From: SSF14 sp046331245
GTDB lineage: Bacteria; Actinomycetota; Acidimicrobiia; Acidimicrobiales; Microtrichaceae
Assembly (NCBI GenBank): GCA_046331245.1
Contig: JAXLRH010000001.1
Span: forward strand, 640,338-704,337
Direction: 5' to 3'
Length of the DNA: 64,000 bases
Both the position numbers and the translations under genes were made by a program. The notes beneath the pieces were generated by a model. That model was not told the DNA's origin, made no database searches, and saw only the letters and a program-made list of their open reading frames with translations. Of this stretch, positions 1-8,539 are shown in pieces. Numbering within the stretch: position 1 is the first letter of the stretch; each line of letters starts with the position of its first letter.

Positions 1-1
1 C

Positions 2-1195
2 GTGTCCTCGGTGGCGCACGAGAGCTTCGACGGCGCGCTCGTGGTGAAGACGCTCGGACTGGAACGCTCCGAGTCGGAGCGGTTCGCCCTGGCCGCCGAC
101 CGCCTCCGCACGCAACGGCTCATCGTCGGTCGCCTGCGCGGCACGTTCGAGCCGGTGCTCGACATCCTGCCGAGCCTCGGCACGATCGTCCTGTTCCTCG
201 TCGGCGCCTGGCGCATCGATTCGGGCGCTGTCACGCCCGGCGACCTGGTGCAGGCGGCATCGCTCTTCTCGATCCTCGCCTTCCCGATGCGGATCCTCGG
301 GTTCTTCCTCGAGGAGCTCCCGCGCGCGGTCGTCTCCGTCGACCGGGTCGACGCCGTGCTCGCGGAGCCCGACGCGGCCACCGGTGTCGCGGGCACGGTC
401 GCCCCGGCGCCGGGCGCCCCGATCGGCATCGAGGTGAGCGACCTGTGGTTCCGCTACGACGACGTGGACGTGCTGCGCGGCGTCTCGTTCCGCGTCGACC
501 CCGGCGAGACCGTGGCGCTGGTCGGGTCGACCGGTTCCGGGAAGTCCACGATCAACCAGCTGCTCGTGCGCCTGCTGGAGCCGCAGCGGGGCGTCATCTC
601 CGTCGGCGGCGTTCCCGTCGACCGGCTGGCGCCCGACGTGGTGGCCTCGTTGATCGCACTCGTCTTCCAGGAGTCGTTCCTGTTCGCCACGAGTGTGCGG
701 GACAACGTCGCGCTGGGGTCGGGCGCCGACGACGCCTACGGCGCAACGACCCTCGACGACGCCGACCGTGAACGACTCGCCGCCGTGGCCGAGATCGCCC
801 AGGTCCAGCGGTTCATCGGCCGGTTGCCCAACGGCTGGGACACGGTCCTGGGCGAGCGTGGCGTCACGCTGTCGGGCGGGCAGCGGCAGCGGGTCGCGCT
901 GGCGCGGGCGTTGATGCGCCGGCCCCGGGTGCTGCTCCTCGACGACGCGACCTCGGCCGTCGACCCGACGATCGAGGCCGAGATCCTCGACGGATTGCGG
1001 GCCACCGACGCCGCGCTGCTCATCGTCGCCCACCGGCTGTCCACGATCGCGCTGGCGGACCGGGTGCTGTTCCTCGACGACGGCGTCATCGCCGGCAGCG
1101 GGACGCACGCCGAGCTGCTGTCGCTGCCGGGGTACGCGGCGCTCGTGCACGCCTACGAGGCCGAACCCGAGGACGAGGCCTGCGACCATGAGTGA
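2..1195 (+). CDS. ABC exporter subunit A, ATPase/permease (5' partial)
   Basis: C-terminal part of a fused membrane/ATPase (type IV exporter) ABC subunit. The frame is open to the window edge, so the true start and most membrane helices lie upstream. The visible 397 residues hold the last part of the transmembrane domain and a complete nucleotide-binding domain: Walker A GSTGSGKST (about residue 174), signature LSGGQRQR (about 290), Walker B VLLLDDATSAVD (about 310) and an H-loop in IVAHRLS. The Walker B motif ends in Asp where the catalytic Glu normally sits, which marks the non-catalytic half-site of heterodimeric exporters. The stop overlaps the start of the next subunit by 8 bases, so the two are translationally coupled. 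The substrate cannot be told from sequence. Confidence 0.9.
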   Translation: MSSVAHESFDGALVVKTLGLERSESERFALAADRLRTQRLIVGRLRGTFEPVLDILPSLGTIVLFLVGAWRIDSGAVTPGDLVQAASLFSILAFPMRILGFFLEELPRAVVSVDRVDAVLAEPDAATGVAGTVAPAPGAPIGIEVSDLWFRYDDVDVLRGVSFRVDPGETVALVGSTGSGKSTINQLLVRLLEPQRGVISVGGVPVDRLAPDVVASLIALVFQESFLFATSVRDNVALGSGADDAYGATTLDDADRERLAAVAEIAQVQRFIGRLPNGWDTVLGERGVTLSGGQRQRVALARALMRRPRVLLLDDATSAVDPTIEAEILDGLRATDAALLIVAHRLSTIALADRVLFLDDGVIAGSGTHAELLSLPGYAALVHAYEAEPEDEACDHE

Positions 1196-3046
1196 CGTCG
1201 TCGATCACGAGCCGCCCACGTCCGGCTCGGACACCGAACCGGGCGCGGACTTCGTCGCCGAGGTGCCGGCCGACGAGGCGTCCGGGGCGATCCGGGTGCT
1301 GCGGCGTGGCCTCCGCGAGAGCCCCGAGCTGCGCGCCGGTGTCACCGTGACCATCGCCCTGGCGATGGTGGTGGCGGCCGGAAAGCTGGTCATCCCGATC
1401 GCCATCCAGCAGATCCTGGACCGCGGCATCAGCGGGCCGTCCGGCTTCCGGCCCGGGTTCGTGGTGGCGTCCTGCGCCGTCGCAGCGGCGGCGCTCATCG
1501 CCATCGCCCTCGCCAACCGGCTCACCTACGTGCGGCTGGTGAAGGCGGCGGAGAACATGCTCTACGGCCTCCGCACCCGGGCGTTCGACCACGTCCACCG
1601 GCTCAGCATCTCGACCCACAACGAGTCCAAGCGCGGCGTGCTGGTCACCCGGGTCACGTCCGACATCGAGACGATCGCACAGTTCGCGCAGTGGGGGGCG
1701 ATCAGCTGGGTGGTGAACCCGACGATCGTGCTCGGCACCCTCGTCGTGATGGCGGTCTACTCGTGGCAGCTGACGCTGATCGTGATCGTGGTCTTCGCAC
1801 CGGTGATCCCCCTGCTGCGCTGGGTGCAGCGCCATCAGATCCGCGCCTACGACCAGGTGCGAACCAGCGTCGGCGAGACGCTCACCGAGATCTCCGAGGC
1901 CGTGATGGGCGCTCCCGTCATCCGCGCCTACGGCGTGCAGACCCGGACGCAGCAGCGGCTGCATCGTGCGATCGCCCGCCAGTACCGGTCGCAGATGCGC
2001 GCCGCCTGGTACTTCGCGCTGATGTTCCCGGTGGCCGACGTGTTCGGCGCCGTCGCCCTGGGCTCGGTGATCGGGGTCGGGGCGTGGTGGGGGCCCGGTT
2101 GGGGTCTCGACCAGGGCGCGCTGGTGGCCTGCGTGTTCCTCACGAGCCTCATCCTCCAACCGATCGGCGAGATCGGCGAGATCCTGGACCAGACGCAGAC
2201 GGCTGTGGCCGGCTGGCGGAAGGTGCTCGACCTGCTCGACCAGCCCGTCGACGTGGTCGAGCCGGTGCCCGGCGTCGACCTGCCGCACGGCGCGCTCGAC
2301 GTCGTCGTCGACTCGGTGACGTTCTGCTATGAGCCGGGCGACGTCGTGCTCGACGGGGTGTCGCTCACGATCCCGGCGGGGGCCAACGTCGCGGTGGTCG
2401 GGGAGACCGGGTCGGGCAAGACGACCTTGGCGAAGTTGATCTGCCGCCTCGCCGACCCCACCGGTGGGGTGGTGCGCGTGGGCGGTGTCGACCTCCGTGA
2501 CGTGTCGCCCGAGAGCCGCACCCGCTCCATCCGGATGGTGCCGCAGGACGGGTTCCTGTTCGACGGCTCGGTGGCCGACAACATCGCGCTCGGCGGTTCG
2601 CTCACGGACCAGGAGGAGCGCGACGCCGCCGTCGCTGCGGCGATCACCGCGTTGGATCTCGAGTGGTGGGTCGGCCGGCTCGCGGAGGGCCTCGACACGC
2701 CGACGGGGAGCGGGGCGAGAACCCGTCGGTGGGGGAACGGCAGCTGGTGGCGCTGGCCCGGGCGCAGCTGGCCGATCCGGGCCTGCTCATCCTCGACGAG
2801 GCGACCAGCGCTGTCGACCCCGAGACCGAGCGGGCCCTGTCCGACGCCCTCCTCCGCCTCGCCGCCGGGCGGACGACGATCAGCGTCGCCCACCGGCTCT
2901 CCACGGCCGAAGCGGCAGACCTCGTCGTCGTGTTCGATCGCGGTCGCATCGTCGAGGTGGGGCCGCACGCCCAGCTCGTCGCCGCCGGTGGCACCTATGC
3001 CGGCCTGTACGCCAGCTGGCTCGGCAACACCCGGGCCCGGACGTGA
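1188..3046 (+). pseudogene. ABC exporter subunit B, ATPase/permease, frameshifted
   Basis: Second half of the heterodimeric exporter, about 619 residues if the frame is repaired. A six-helix membrane domain (about residues 45-310) precedes an ATPase domain with Walker A GETGSGKTT (about 405). The frame breaks near base 2705, in a run of four G where five would restore it. Past this point the other frame reads ENPSVGERQLVALARA, then a canonical Walker B LLILDEATSAVD and an H-loop, and stops at 3046. The signature is degenerate (SVGER for LSGGQ) while Walker B keeps its Glu, the exact complement of subunit A. Because the downstream frame is perfectly preserved, a sequencing or assembly indel is as likely as a real mutation. 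Left unrepaired, the protein would lack its Walker B. Confidence 0.85.
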
Positions 3047-3128
3047 GACCTCCGGGGTCGGGACGGTAGTCTCGGGTCACCCGCGGCGACATCGAGGTCG
3101 CCCCGCCCGTCAGATCGAGGAGATCTCT

Positions 3129-4121
3129 GTGACCACCAAGGCCCCCCTCCGCGTCGCCGTCACCGGAGCCGCCGGCCAGATCGGCTACTCCCTGCTGTTC
3201 CGTATCGCCAGCGGCGCCATGTTGGGCGACGACCAGCCGGTCATCCTCCAGCTGCTCGAGATCACCCCGGCGTTGGGCGCTCTCAGCGGTGTGGCGATGG
3301 AGCTCGACGACTGCGCCTTCCCGCTGCTCGCCGGCATCGTGCAGACCGACGATCCGAACGTCGCCTTCGGCGACGCCGATGTCGCCCTGCTCGTGGGCGC
3401 GATGCCCCGTAAGGACGGCATGGAGCGCTCCGATCTGCTGTCGGCCAACGGCGGCATCTTCAAGCCCCAGGGCCAGGCGCTGTCGGCATCGGCGAAGCGT
3501 GACGTCAAGGTGCTCGTCGTCGGCAACCCGGCCAACACGAACTCCCTCATCGCCATGAACAACGCCCCGGACCTCGACCCGGGCCGCTTCACCGCCATGA
3601 CCCGCCTCGACCACAACCGCGCCATCGCCCAGCTCGCGGCGAAGACCGGTACCGCCGTGAGCGACATCACGAAGATGACCATCTGGGGCAACCACTCCGC
3701 CACCCAGTTCGCCGACCTCTTCCACGCCGAGGTGAAGGGCCAGAACGCGGCCGAGCTGGTGAACGACGAGGCCTGGTACGCCGACTCGTACATCCCCACC
3801 GTCGCTCAGCGCGGCGCCGCCATCATCAAGGCCCGCGGCCTGTCGTCGGCAGCCTCGGCGGCCAACGCGGCGATCGACCACATCCGCTCGTGGCACCTCG
3901 GCACCCCCGACGGCGACTGGGTGTCGATGGCGATCCCGTCGGACGGCTCCTACGGCGTGCCGGAAGGCCTCATCAGCTCGTTCCCCTGCGTCTGCAAGGA
4001 CGGCAACTACGAGATCGTCCAGGGCCTCGACATCAACGACTTCAGCCGCACCCGCATCGACAAGTCCGTCGGCGAGCTCGCCGAGGAGCGCGACGCCGTG
4101 CGGGAGCTCGGCCTCATCTGA
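3129..4121 (+). CDS. mdh: Malate dehydrogenase (NAD-dependent)
   Basis: Interconverts malate and oxaloacetate in the TCA cycle; cytoplasmic, 330 residues, the usual length. The N-terminal Rossmann motif TGAAGQIGY lies at about residues 10-18, the substrate loop with its arginines in PRKDGMERSDLL near 95-105, the NPANTN motif after it, TRLDHNRA near 160 and the catalytic His in GNHSATQ near 189. This is the cytosolic/actinobacterial type of MDH. The GTG start lies in GATCTCTGTGACC, preceded by the purine-rich stretch GATCGAGGAGATC, a good ribosome site. The upstream ABC gene's pre-frameshift frame runs straight into this gene without a stop, so automated callers may fuse the two. sdhCAB lies 4-8 kb downstream on the other strand. 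Confidence 0.96.
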   Translation: MTTKAPLRVAVTGAAGQIGYSLLFRIASGAMLGDDQPVILQLLEITPALGALSGVAMELDDCAFPLLAGIVQTDDPNVAFGDADVALLVGAMPRKDGMERSDLLSANGGIFKPQGQALSASAKRDVKVLVVGNPANTNSLIAMNNAPDLDPGRFTAMTRLDHNRAIAQLAAKTGTAVSDITKMTIWGNHSATQFADLFHAEVKGQNAAELVNDEAWYADSYIPTVAQRGAAIIKARGLSSAASAANAAIDHIRSWHLGTPDGDWVSMAIPSDGSYGVPEGLISSFPCVCKDGNYEIVQGLDINDFSRTRIDKSVGELAEERDAVRELGLI

Positions 4122-4124
4122 TCG

Positions 4125-4964
4125 CTACTTCAGGAACTTCGACGTCGTGTTGTCGGCGAGCACCTTGCCGCCCGTCTGGCAGGTGGCGCAGTAGTCGACC
4201 GCGTAGGCGTTGTAGCTGACCTCCCGGATCACGTCGCCGCACCGGTCGCATGCCTCGCCCTTCCGGTGGTGGACGTGCGCGACGCGCTCCTTCGACCGGG
4301 CCATGTGATCGCGTGTCCGTTCGTCGTCGATGGACTCCGCGACGCAGCTGACGATCGCGGCGGCGAGGCGCGAGCGGCCGTCCTCGTCGATCCGGTTGCA
4401 GGCCGCGAAGGGCGACAGCTGGGCGGTCCAGCAGATCTCGTTGGCGAGGCGCCTGCCCAGACCGGCGAGACGCCGTTGGTCCCGCAGCACACCGTGCAGG
4501 CGCGCGCCCTTGGCCTCGTCGAGGAGCTGGTCGAGCTGCGCTCGGGTGAGCGTGTCGGCCTCGGGACCGAGGTGCGCGAGCTGCTCGGCCGACTCGATGG
4601 GGTGCGCCACCACCCAGACGCCCGCCTTGTGCTCACGACCGGCCTCGGTCAGCAGCAGCGGGTCGACCTCCTTGAACCTCCATCGGCACAGCCCGCCGCG
4701 CGGCTTGGCCGACGCCTTGGGATCGGGGTTGAGGCGGCCGCCCTGCATGAGGTGGACGATGAAGATCGCCGAGGGGAACTCCAGGAGGATGAACTTGCCA
4801 CGCGTGCCGACGGACGTGAGCTGCTCGCCGACGGCGACGTCGGGGCCCGGTGAGAACGTCTTGAGGGCCGTGAACGAGAGGGGGGTGAACCCGGTGAGCG
4901 TGGCGCCGCCGTGCGACTCCTGGAGTCGCTCGGCGTGGATGCGGACCTCGGGCAGCTCGGGCAC
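4125..4964 (-). CDS. Fpg/Nei-family DNA glycosylase (AP lyase)
   Basis: Base-excision-repair glycosylase of the MutM/Nei family, 279 residues. After initiator removal the protein begins PELPEV, the hallmark that supplies the catalytic N-terminal Pro and Glu. A Lys in GKFILLEF matches the conserved beta-turn lysine. The C-terminus carries a four-cysteine zinc finger (CDRCG ... CATC, about residues 240-262). I chose the GTG at 4964 because it places the Pro at position 2; the open frame extends further upstream but this chemistry fixes the start. The upstream gene stops only 1 base before it, so the two are probably co-transcribed. Which lesion is removed (8-oxoG versus oxidised pyrimidine) cannot be decided from the sequence. 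The stop lies 3 bases from the convergent mdh stop. Confidence 0.9.
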   Translation of the reverse strand: MPELPEVRIHAERLQESHGGATLTGFTPLSFTALKTFSPGPDVAVGEQLTSVGTRGKFILLEFPSAIFIVHLMQGGRLNPDPKASAKPRGGLCRWRFKEVDPLLLTEAGREHKAGVWVVAHPIESAEQLAHLGPEADTLTRAQLDQLLDEAKGARLHGVLRDQRRLAGLGRRLANEICWTAQLSPFAACNRIDEDGRSRLAAAIVSCVAESIDDERTRDHMARSKERVAHVHHRKGEACDRCGDVIREVSYNAYAVDYCATCQTGGKVLADNTTSKFLK

Positions 4965-4965
4965 G

Positions 4966-5376
4966 TCAGCTCCCGACCGGGAAGGTGGTGCGAGCCCGCA
5001 GCGGGCCGAGGAGGTCGCCGATCTGCGCGACGAGGCCGGCGTTGGCGATGAGGACGGCGATGTCGCCACCGACCTGGATGTCGGCGGCGAGGAACGCCGC
5101 CTGGGCGCTGACCGTGCCGGTGGCGACGGCGGTGGCCGTGGCGAGGTCCTGGGTGAACCGCACGGTCGTCGCCTCGCCGTCACGGCGTCGTCGCGCCGAG
5201 GCGGTCGCACCGGCGAACTCCACCACGTACCCCTGGGCGGCCCCGTCGTACCCGTCGCCGACGACGACCGTCTCGACGGAGAACGGCTCTCCCTCGATCG
5301 GCGGATCGATCACGCAGCCGCGCAGCAGGTCGTCGGCGGCGCTCACCCATTCGTCGGACAGGTACGGAACGGACAT
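4966..5376 (-). CDS. SCP2-like sterol-carrier domain protein
   Basis: A 136-residue single-domain protein. The pattern VRFTQDLATATAVATGTVSAQAAF followed by a short helix and IQVGGDIAVL resembles the SCP2 sterol-transfer fold, where a strand, a hydrophobic helix and a KxxGD-type turn line a lipid pocket. Stand-alone SCP2-like proteins of this size are common in actinobacteria; the ligand is unknown. There is no signal peptide, so it is presumably cytoplasmic. It stands directly upstream of the Fpg/Nei gene (1-base gap). The start is the ATG at 5376; an in-frame codon further upstream (5418) would overlap the divergent gene. The family match is by eye and moderate. Confidence 0.55.
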   Translation of the reverse strand: MSVPYLSDEWVSAADDLLRGCVIDPPIEGEPFSVETVVVGDGYDGAAQGYVVEFAGATASARRRRDGEATTVRFTQDLATATAVATGTVSAQAAFLAADIQVGGDIAVLIANAGLVAQIGDLLGPLRARTTFPVGS

Positions 5377-5416
5377 CGAGCGCACACTACCGGGCGGTCG
5401 CCCTACGATCCCCGAC

Positions 5417-5779
5417 ATGACGCAGGGGGACCTCGAGGAGATCGGGCGTGGGCAGAAGGTCTTCGATGCCGCCGCCGTGGGTGGTGTCGTGCGGATCCTG
5501 GAGAGCCCGACCGACGTGTTGGATCTGCTCGATCACGGGGCCGAGGGCGTGATCGCGCTGGTGCGCGACGCCGGCGCCACGTTCCTCGCACCGCTGTACC
5601 ACGACCTCGCCGGGGTGCTCTGCACCGGTGGCACGCTGCGGAGCCACATCGGCATCGTGACCCGTGAGTTCCAGGTGCCCTGCGCCATGTCGGTGTCGTT
5701 CGCCGAGGGCCGGGAGCCGTCCGACGGCGACCGGATCGAGCTCGACTGCTCGGGGCCCGACGGGATCGTCCGTGGCTGA
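5417..5779 (+). CDS. Stand-alone PEP-utilising enzyme mobile (phosphohistidine) domain
   Basis: A 120-residue protein that matches only the swivelling phosphohistidine domain of PEP synthase, PPDK and enzyme I. The active-site motif reads GGTLRSHIGIVTREFQVP, with the candidate phospho-acceptor His at residue 77; the family consensus is GGxxSHxAIxARE. In full-length enzymes this domain carries phosphate between an ATP-grasp domain and a PEP-binding barrel. Neither is encoded here, so the partner is unknown. Its stop overlaps the next gene's GTG start by 8 bases, and a third gene follows, giving a probable three-gene operon (5417-7873). A partner function in that operon is inference. Confidence 0.75.
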   Translation: MTQGDLEEIGRGQKVFDAAAVGGVVRILESPTDVLDLLDHGAEGVIALVRDAGATFLAPLYHDLAGVLCTGGTLRSHIGIVTREFQVPCAMSVSFAEGREPSDGDRIELDCSGPDGIVRG

Positions 5780-6926
5780 GCTCGAGCAGCGTCGTGCCCG
5801 TGCGAACGAGCTGATCGCCCTCCATTCGCCGTTGGCGCACCGGCTCACCAACGAACGCACGTCGTACCAGTCGCAGCTCATCCCGGTGACGCCGTACATC
5901 CTCGTGGCGTGTGCGGAGACGTTCGCCCGCTACGCCGAGATGATGCGGACGATCGACGCGGCCATGCCCGCCGAGGAGATCGGACGCCTCGGGCGCCGGC
6001 CCGGCAGCCAGGTCAACACGGTGTTCCTCTGGTCGATCGCGAACTTCTACCTCGTCGGTCGCAAGGTGTTCTGCGGGTTCGACCCGGCCACCGACGTGGC
6101 GCCGGGGCGCGTCGACGACACGTTCACGGTGATGGACTTCTGGGAGCGCGCCGCGCGTGGCTTCCGGGGCGACGGCACGCTGACCGCTGCCGAGGGCGGC
6201 GGCGCGATCCGCGTCTACGACGACGCGATCCTCGACCGGCTCATCGCCGGCGCCGTCGAGGTGGACGACGACGTACGAGCCCTCGTGAAGCGGTTCAACG
6301 CCACCCTCATCAACTACCTGTTCCTGCTCTACTTCGACACCCGGGTCGGGTCGGGCGACACGGGTCCCTACGACCTCGGCGACGGCCGCACGCTCGTCGT
6401 GCGGGACTACCACAAGCTGGGCCGGAGCGACTTCCCGTGGTCCGATGCGGCAGCCGACGTGCCCTATCAGCACCTCCTCGCCGGCTTCGTGCTGTCCGGC
6501 GTCGACGTGACGATCACCGACTTCGGCACCTCCAACACGACGCCCGAGAACTACCTCGACCATCTCGTCGGCTTCTCGCTGTTCACCACCGACGGCTGCG
6601 CTCCGGGCGAGTTGCGCCCGGTGCCGCTCGACTCGCTCGACGACCTCATGCGCACGGTCCGTCGTGCCGAGGCCACGCACTACCGCAACATCGCGGCGAT
6701 GAGTCGCGACGAGATGATCGCCAACGGCGCGTACGTCTACTTCTCGTTCCTGCGTCCCTTCGCCGAGGTGGCCGGGATCGCCGACGACCTCGACTGGAGT
6801 GTGCCTCGCGCCGTGGAGCCCCACGTGTACGAGCTCCTCATCGCCATCGGCACCGAGCTGGGGTCGGCGCCGATGCCCGACGAGCATCCCGACGAGTACT
6901 ACCTCCCGATCCCTCCGCTCGCCTGA
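5772..6926 (+). CDS. Conserved hypothetical protein, operon partner of the PEP mobile domain
   Basis: A 384-residue soluble protein I do not recognise. It is mostly helical, with aromatic-rich segments (NTVFLWSIANFYLVGRKVF near residue 80; NYLFLLYFDTR near 180) and an acidic C-terminus rich in Pro and Tyr. There is no signal peptide and no clear membrane helix. The GTG start at 5772 overlaps the preceding stop by 8 bases, and the next gene follows after 11 bases, so all three are likely translated from one message. With a lone phosphohistidine domain upstream it could be the missing acceptor or catalytic subunit, but no PEP- or ATP-binding motif is visible. The function remains open. Confidence 0.7.
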   Translation: MAELEQRRARANELIALHSPLAHRLTNERTSYQSQLIPVTPYILVACAETFARYAEMMRTIDAAMPAEEIGRLGRRPGSQVNTVFLWSIANFYLVGRKVFCGFDPATDVAPGRVDDTFTVMDFWERAARGFRGDGTLTAAEGGGAIRVYDDAILDRLIAGAVEVDDDVRALVKRFNATLINYLFLLYFDTRVGSGDTGPYDLGDGRTLVVRDYHKLGRSDFPWSDAAADVPYQHLLAGFVLSGVDVTITDFGTSNTTPENYLDHLVGFSLFTTDGCAPGELRPVPLDSLDDLMRTVRRAEATHYRNIAAMSRDEMIANGAYVYFSFLRPFAEVAGIADDLDWSVPRAVEPHVYELLIAIGTELGSAPMPDEHPDEYYLPIPPLA

Positions 6927-6937
6927 CAGGAGCCGAC

Positions 6938-7873
6938 ATGGCCACGCCCCTCGCCGACGACGAACGCCGCCACGAGCCCGACGACAACCAGCTGTGGAAC
7001 GAGTCGTACTACCTCGACTGGTTCGCTCCCGATCCGTCGGCGCCGGGCGAGACCATCGGCGGTTACCTCCGCGTGGGCTTCTACCCGAACCTCGGGGTCG
7101 TCTGGTACTGGGCCTGCCTCGTGGGTACGGCTCGGCCGCTGGTGACCGTCGTTGCACACGACGTCGCCCTCCCGCGATCGCCGCAGTCGCTGGAGCTGCG
7201 GGCCGACGGCCTGTGGGCGGACCACGTGGTGGAGACGGCCCTCGACCACATGAGCTGCAACCTCGAGGCGTTCGCGGTGGAGGTCGAGGATCCGGCGGAC
7301 ATGTACCACGGCGCCATCGGGACCCGCGTGCCGTTCGGGTTCGAGCTCGACTGGGAGACCGATCGAGCCGCGTACCTCTGGCCGCCGGTCACGCCGCGCT
7401 ACGAGATCCCATGCCGGGTGCACGGGCGGGTCATGGTGGGCGCCGAGGAGCTCGATGTCGACGGGTGGGGCCAGCGCGATCACTCGTGGGGCGCCGCCCG
7501 TGACTGGTGGGCGAACACGTGGTGCTGGTCGGCCGGCCGGCTCGACGACGGCACCCGTTGGCACAGCGCCGGAGCGTTCTTCGCGGACAACGACTGGGGC
7601 GTGGCCTACCGCCTCGATCCGGACTCGACGGAGTTCGACGAGTGCTTCGAGATCGTGGTGACGTCGGAGCCAGGCCGTGAGGGTCTCGTCGAGCACGCCA
7701 CGCTCGGAATCGGAGACCTGCGTCTCCAGGTGCAGCCGCTGGCCTGGTCGCCCGTGCTGCTCGTGCACCCCGACGGCCGCGAGGCCCGCTTCCCGCGGGC
7801 GCTGGCACGCTTCACCACCGACGACGGCCGAACCGGCCTCGGCTGGATCGAATTCAATCAGCCGCCGGCGTAG
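6938..7873 (+). CDS. Conserved hypothetical, lipocalin-like (DUF7064/7065 or CrtC/AttH-like)
   Basis: A 311-residue, Trp-rich, beta-strand-rich protein. The pattern DGWGQRDHSWGAARDWW (about residues 170-187), followed by strands with paired aromatics, resembles the AttH/CrtC-like double-lipocalin proteins and actinobacterial DUF7064/DUF7065 proteins. These act on or bind hydrophobic substrates, but few have a known reaction. The N-terminus has no signal peptide. It starts 11 bases after the previous stop behind AGGAGCC, consistent with one operon. Its last codons (NQPPA-stop) lie inside the first copy of a 50-base tandem repeat that continues into the intergenic region. The family assignment is tentative. 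Confidence 0.5.
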   Translation: MATPLADDERRHEPDDNQLWNESYYLDWFAPDPSAPGETIGGYLRVGFYPNLGVVWYWACLVGTARPLVTVVAHDVALPRSPQSLELRADGLWADHVVETALDHMSCNLEAFAVEVEDPADMYHGAIGTRVPFGFELDWETDRAAYLWPPVTPRYEIPCRVHGRVMVGAEELDVDGWGQRDHSWGAARDWWANTWCWSAGRLDDGTRWHSAGAFFADNDWGVAYRLDPDSTEFDECFEIVVTSEPGREGLVEHATLGIGDLRLQVQPLAWSPVLLVHPDGREARFPRALARFTTDDGRTGLGWIEFNQPPA

Positions 7874-8024
7874 CCGGCGTCCGTGAGGGGTTGGGGGTCG
7901 GGGTCAATCAGCCACCGACGTAGTCGGTGACGATGTGGGTTGGGGGTCGGGGTCAATCAGCCGCCGGCGTAGCCGGCGTCCGTGAGGGGTTGGGGGTCGG
8001 GGTCAATCAGCCGCCGGCGTAGCC
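7854..8024. repeat. About 50-base tandem repeat, 3.4 copies, between convergent genes
   Basis: Units begin at 7854, 7904, 7953 and 8003 (periods 50, 49 and 50), each starting TCAATCAGCC. Copies 1 and 3 are nearly identical; copy 2 has diverged (CACCGACGTAGTCGG in place of CGCCGGCGTAGCCGG). The fourth copy is cut after 22 bases. Each unit contains a small dyad, GCCGGC-GTA-GCCGGC or its variant, then a G-rich tract. Copy 1 includes the stop codon of the upstream gene, and the array ends 2 bases before the stop of the convergent lipoprotein. A bidirectional terminator amplified by slippage is the simplest reading. Confidence 0.9.
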
Positions 8025-8026
8025 CG

Positions 8027-8530
8027 TCAGCCGCCGGTGGAGCAGACCTTCTCGATGTAGTCCGAGATGTGCTGCTGGGCCTGCTGCACCTCGGGGGTGC
8101 TGAGCGCCTCGCCGGCAGCGATGATGCCCTCGTCCTTCAGCTTGGCGAACGCCTCGGAGAACGTGTCGTAGTCGTCGCGGATGTCGGCGGGCAGGTTGTC
8201 GCGGGCCGCCTCGATCTCCTGCTGCTGCTCGGGCGTGATCTCCTGGCCGGCGATGCCGGCGGTCATGGCGCTGAAGGCCGTGCCCGCCTCGATGCACTCG
8301 TTGGCGGAGCCGCCGCCGGGGATCGTGCCCAGATCGGGGATCGTGCCGAAATCCGGGATCGTGGAGTCGGTGGAGCCGCTCCCGGAGTCGCCGCTGCCCG
8401 GGACGGTGCCCGTGGTGGTCTCGGTGCGGTCGACGGCCTTGCCGAGGGTGATCTTGCCCCCGCTACTTCCGCAGGCGGGGACGAGGACGAGTGCCGCGAT
8501 CGCGGCGAGCGGAGCCAGGCGTGTGCGCAT
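8027..8530 (-). CDS. Putative secreted lipoprotein
   Basis: A 167-residue protein with a type II signal peptide: MRTR, a hydrophobic stretch, then the lipobox LVPAC with the lipidated Cys at about residue 20. A Thr/Ser/Gly-rich linker (residues 35-75, with a repeated IPDxGTIP motif) leads to a helical C-terminal domain of about 95 residues containing two cysteines (CIEAG ... EKVC) that could form a disulphide. No enzymatic motif is visible; the function is unknown. It lies just downstream of sdhB on the same strand (9-base gap), so it may be read with the operon. Confidence 0.75.
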   Translation of the reverse strand: MRTRLAPLAAIAALVLVPACGSSGGKITLGKAVDRTETTTGTVPGSGDSGSGSTDSTIPDFGTIPDLGTIPGGGSANECIEAGTAFSAMTAGIAGQEITPEQQQEIEAARDNLPADIRDDYDTFSEAFAKLKDEGIIAAGEALSTPEVQQAQQHISDYIEKVCSTGG

Positions 8531-8539
8531 GGCCCAACG

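Noticed and set aside
1188..4121. A single 977-codon reading frame covering the ABC subunit B and malate dehydrogenase
   Set aside because: It is a frame artefact. The ABC ATPase continues in another frame after 2705, and mdh has its own GTG and ribosome site at 3129.
7854..8024. Repeat array as a CRISPR
   Set aside because: The units are contiguous, about 50 bases, with no variable spacers and no cas genes nearby.
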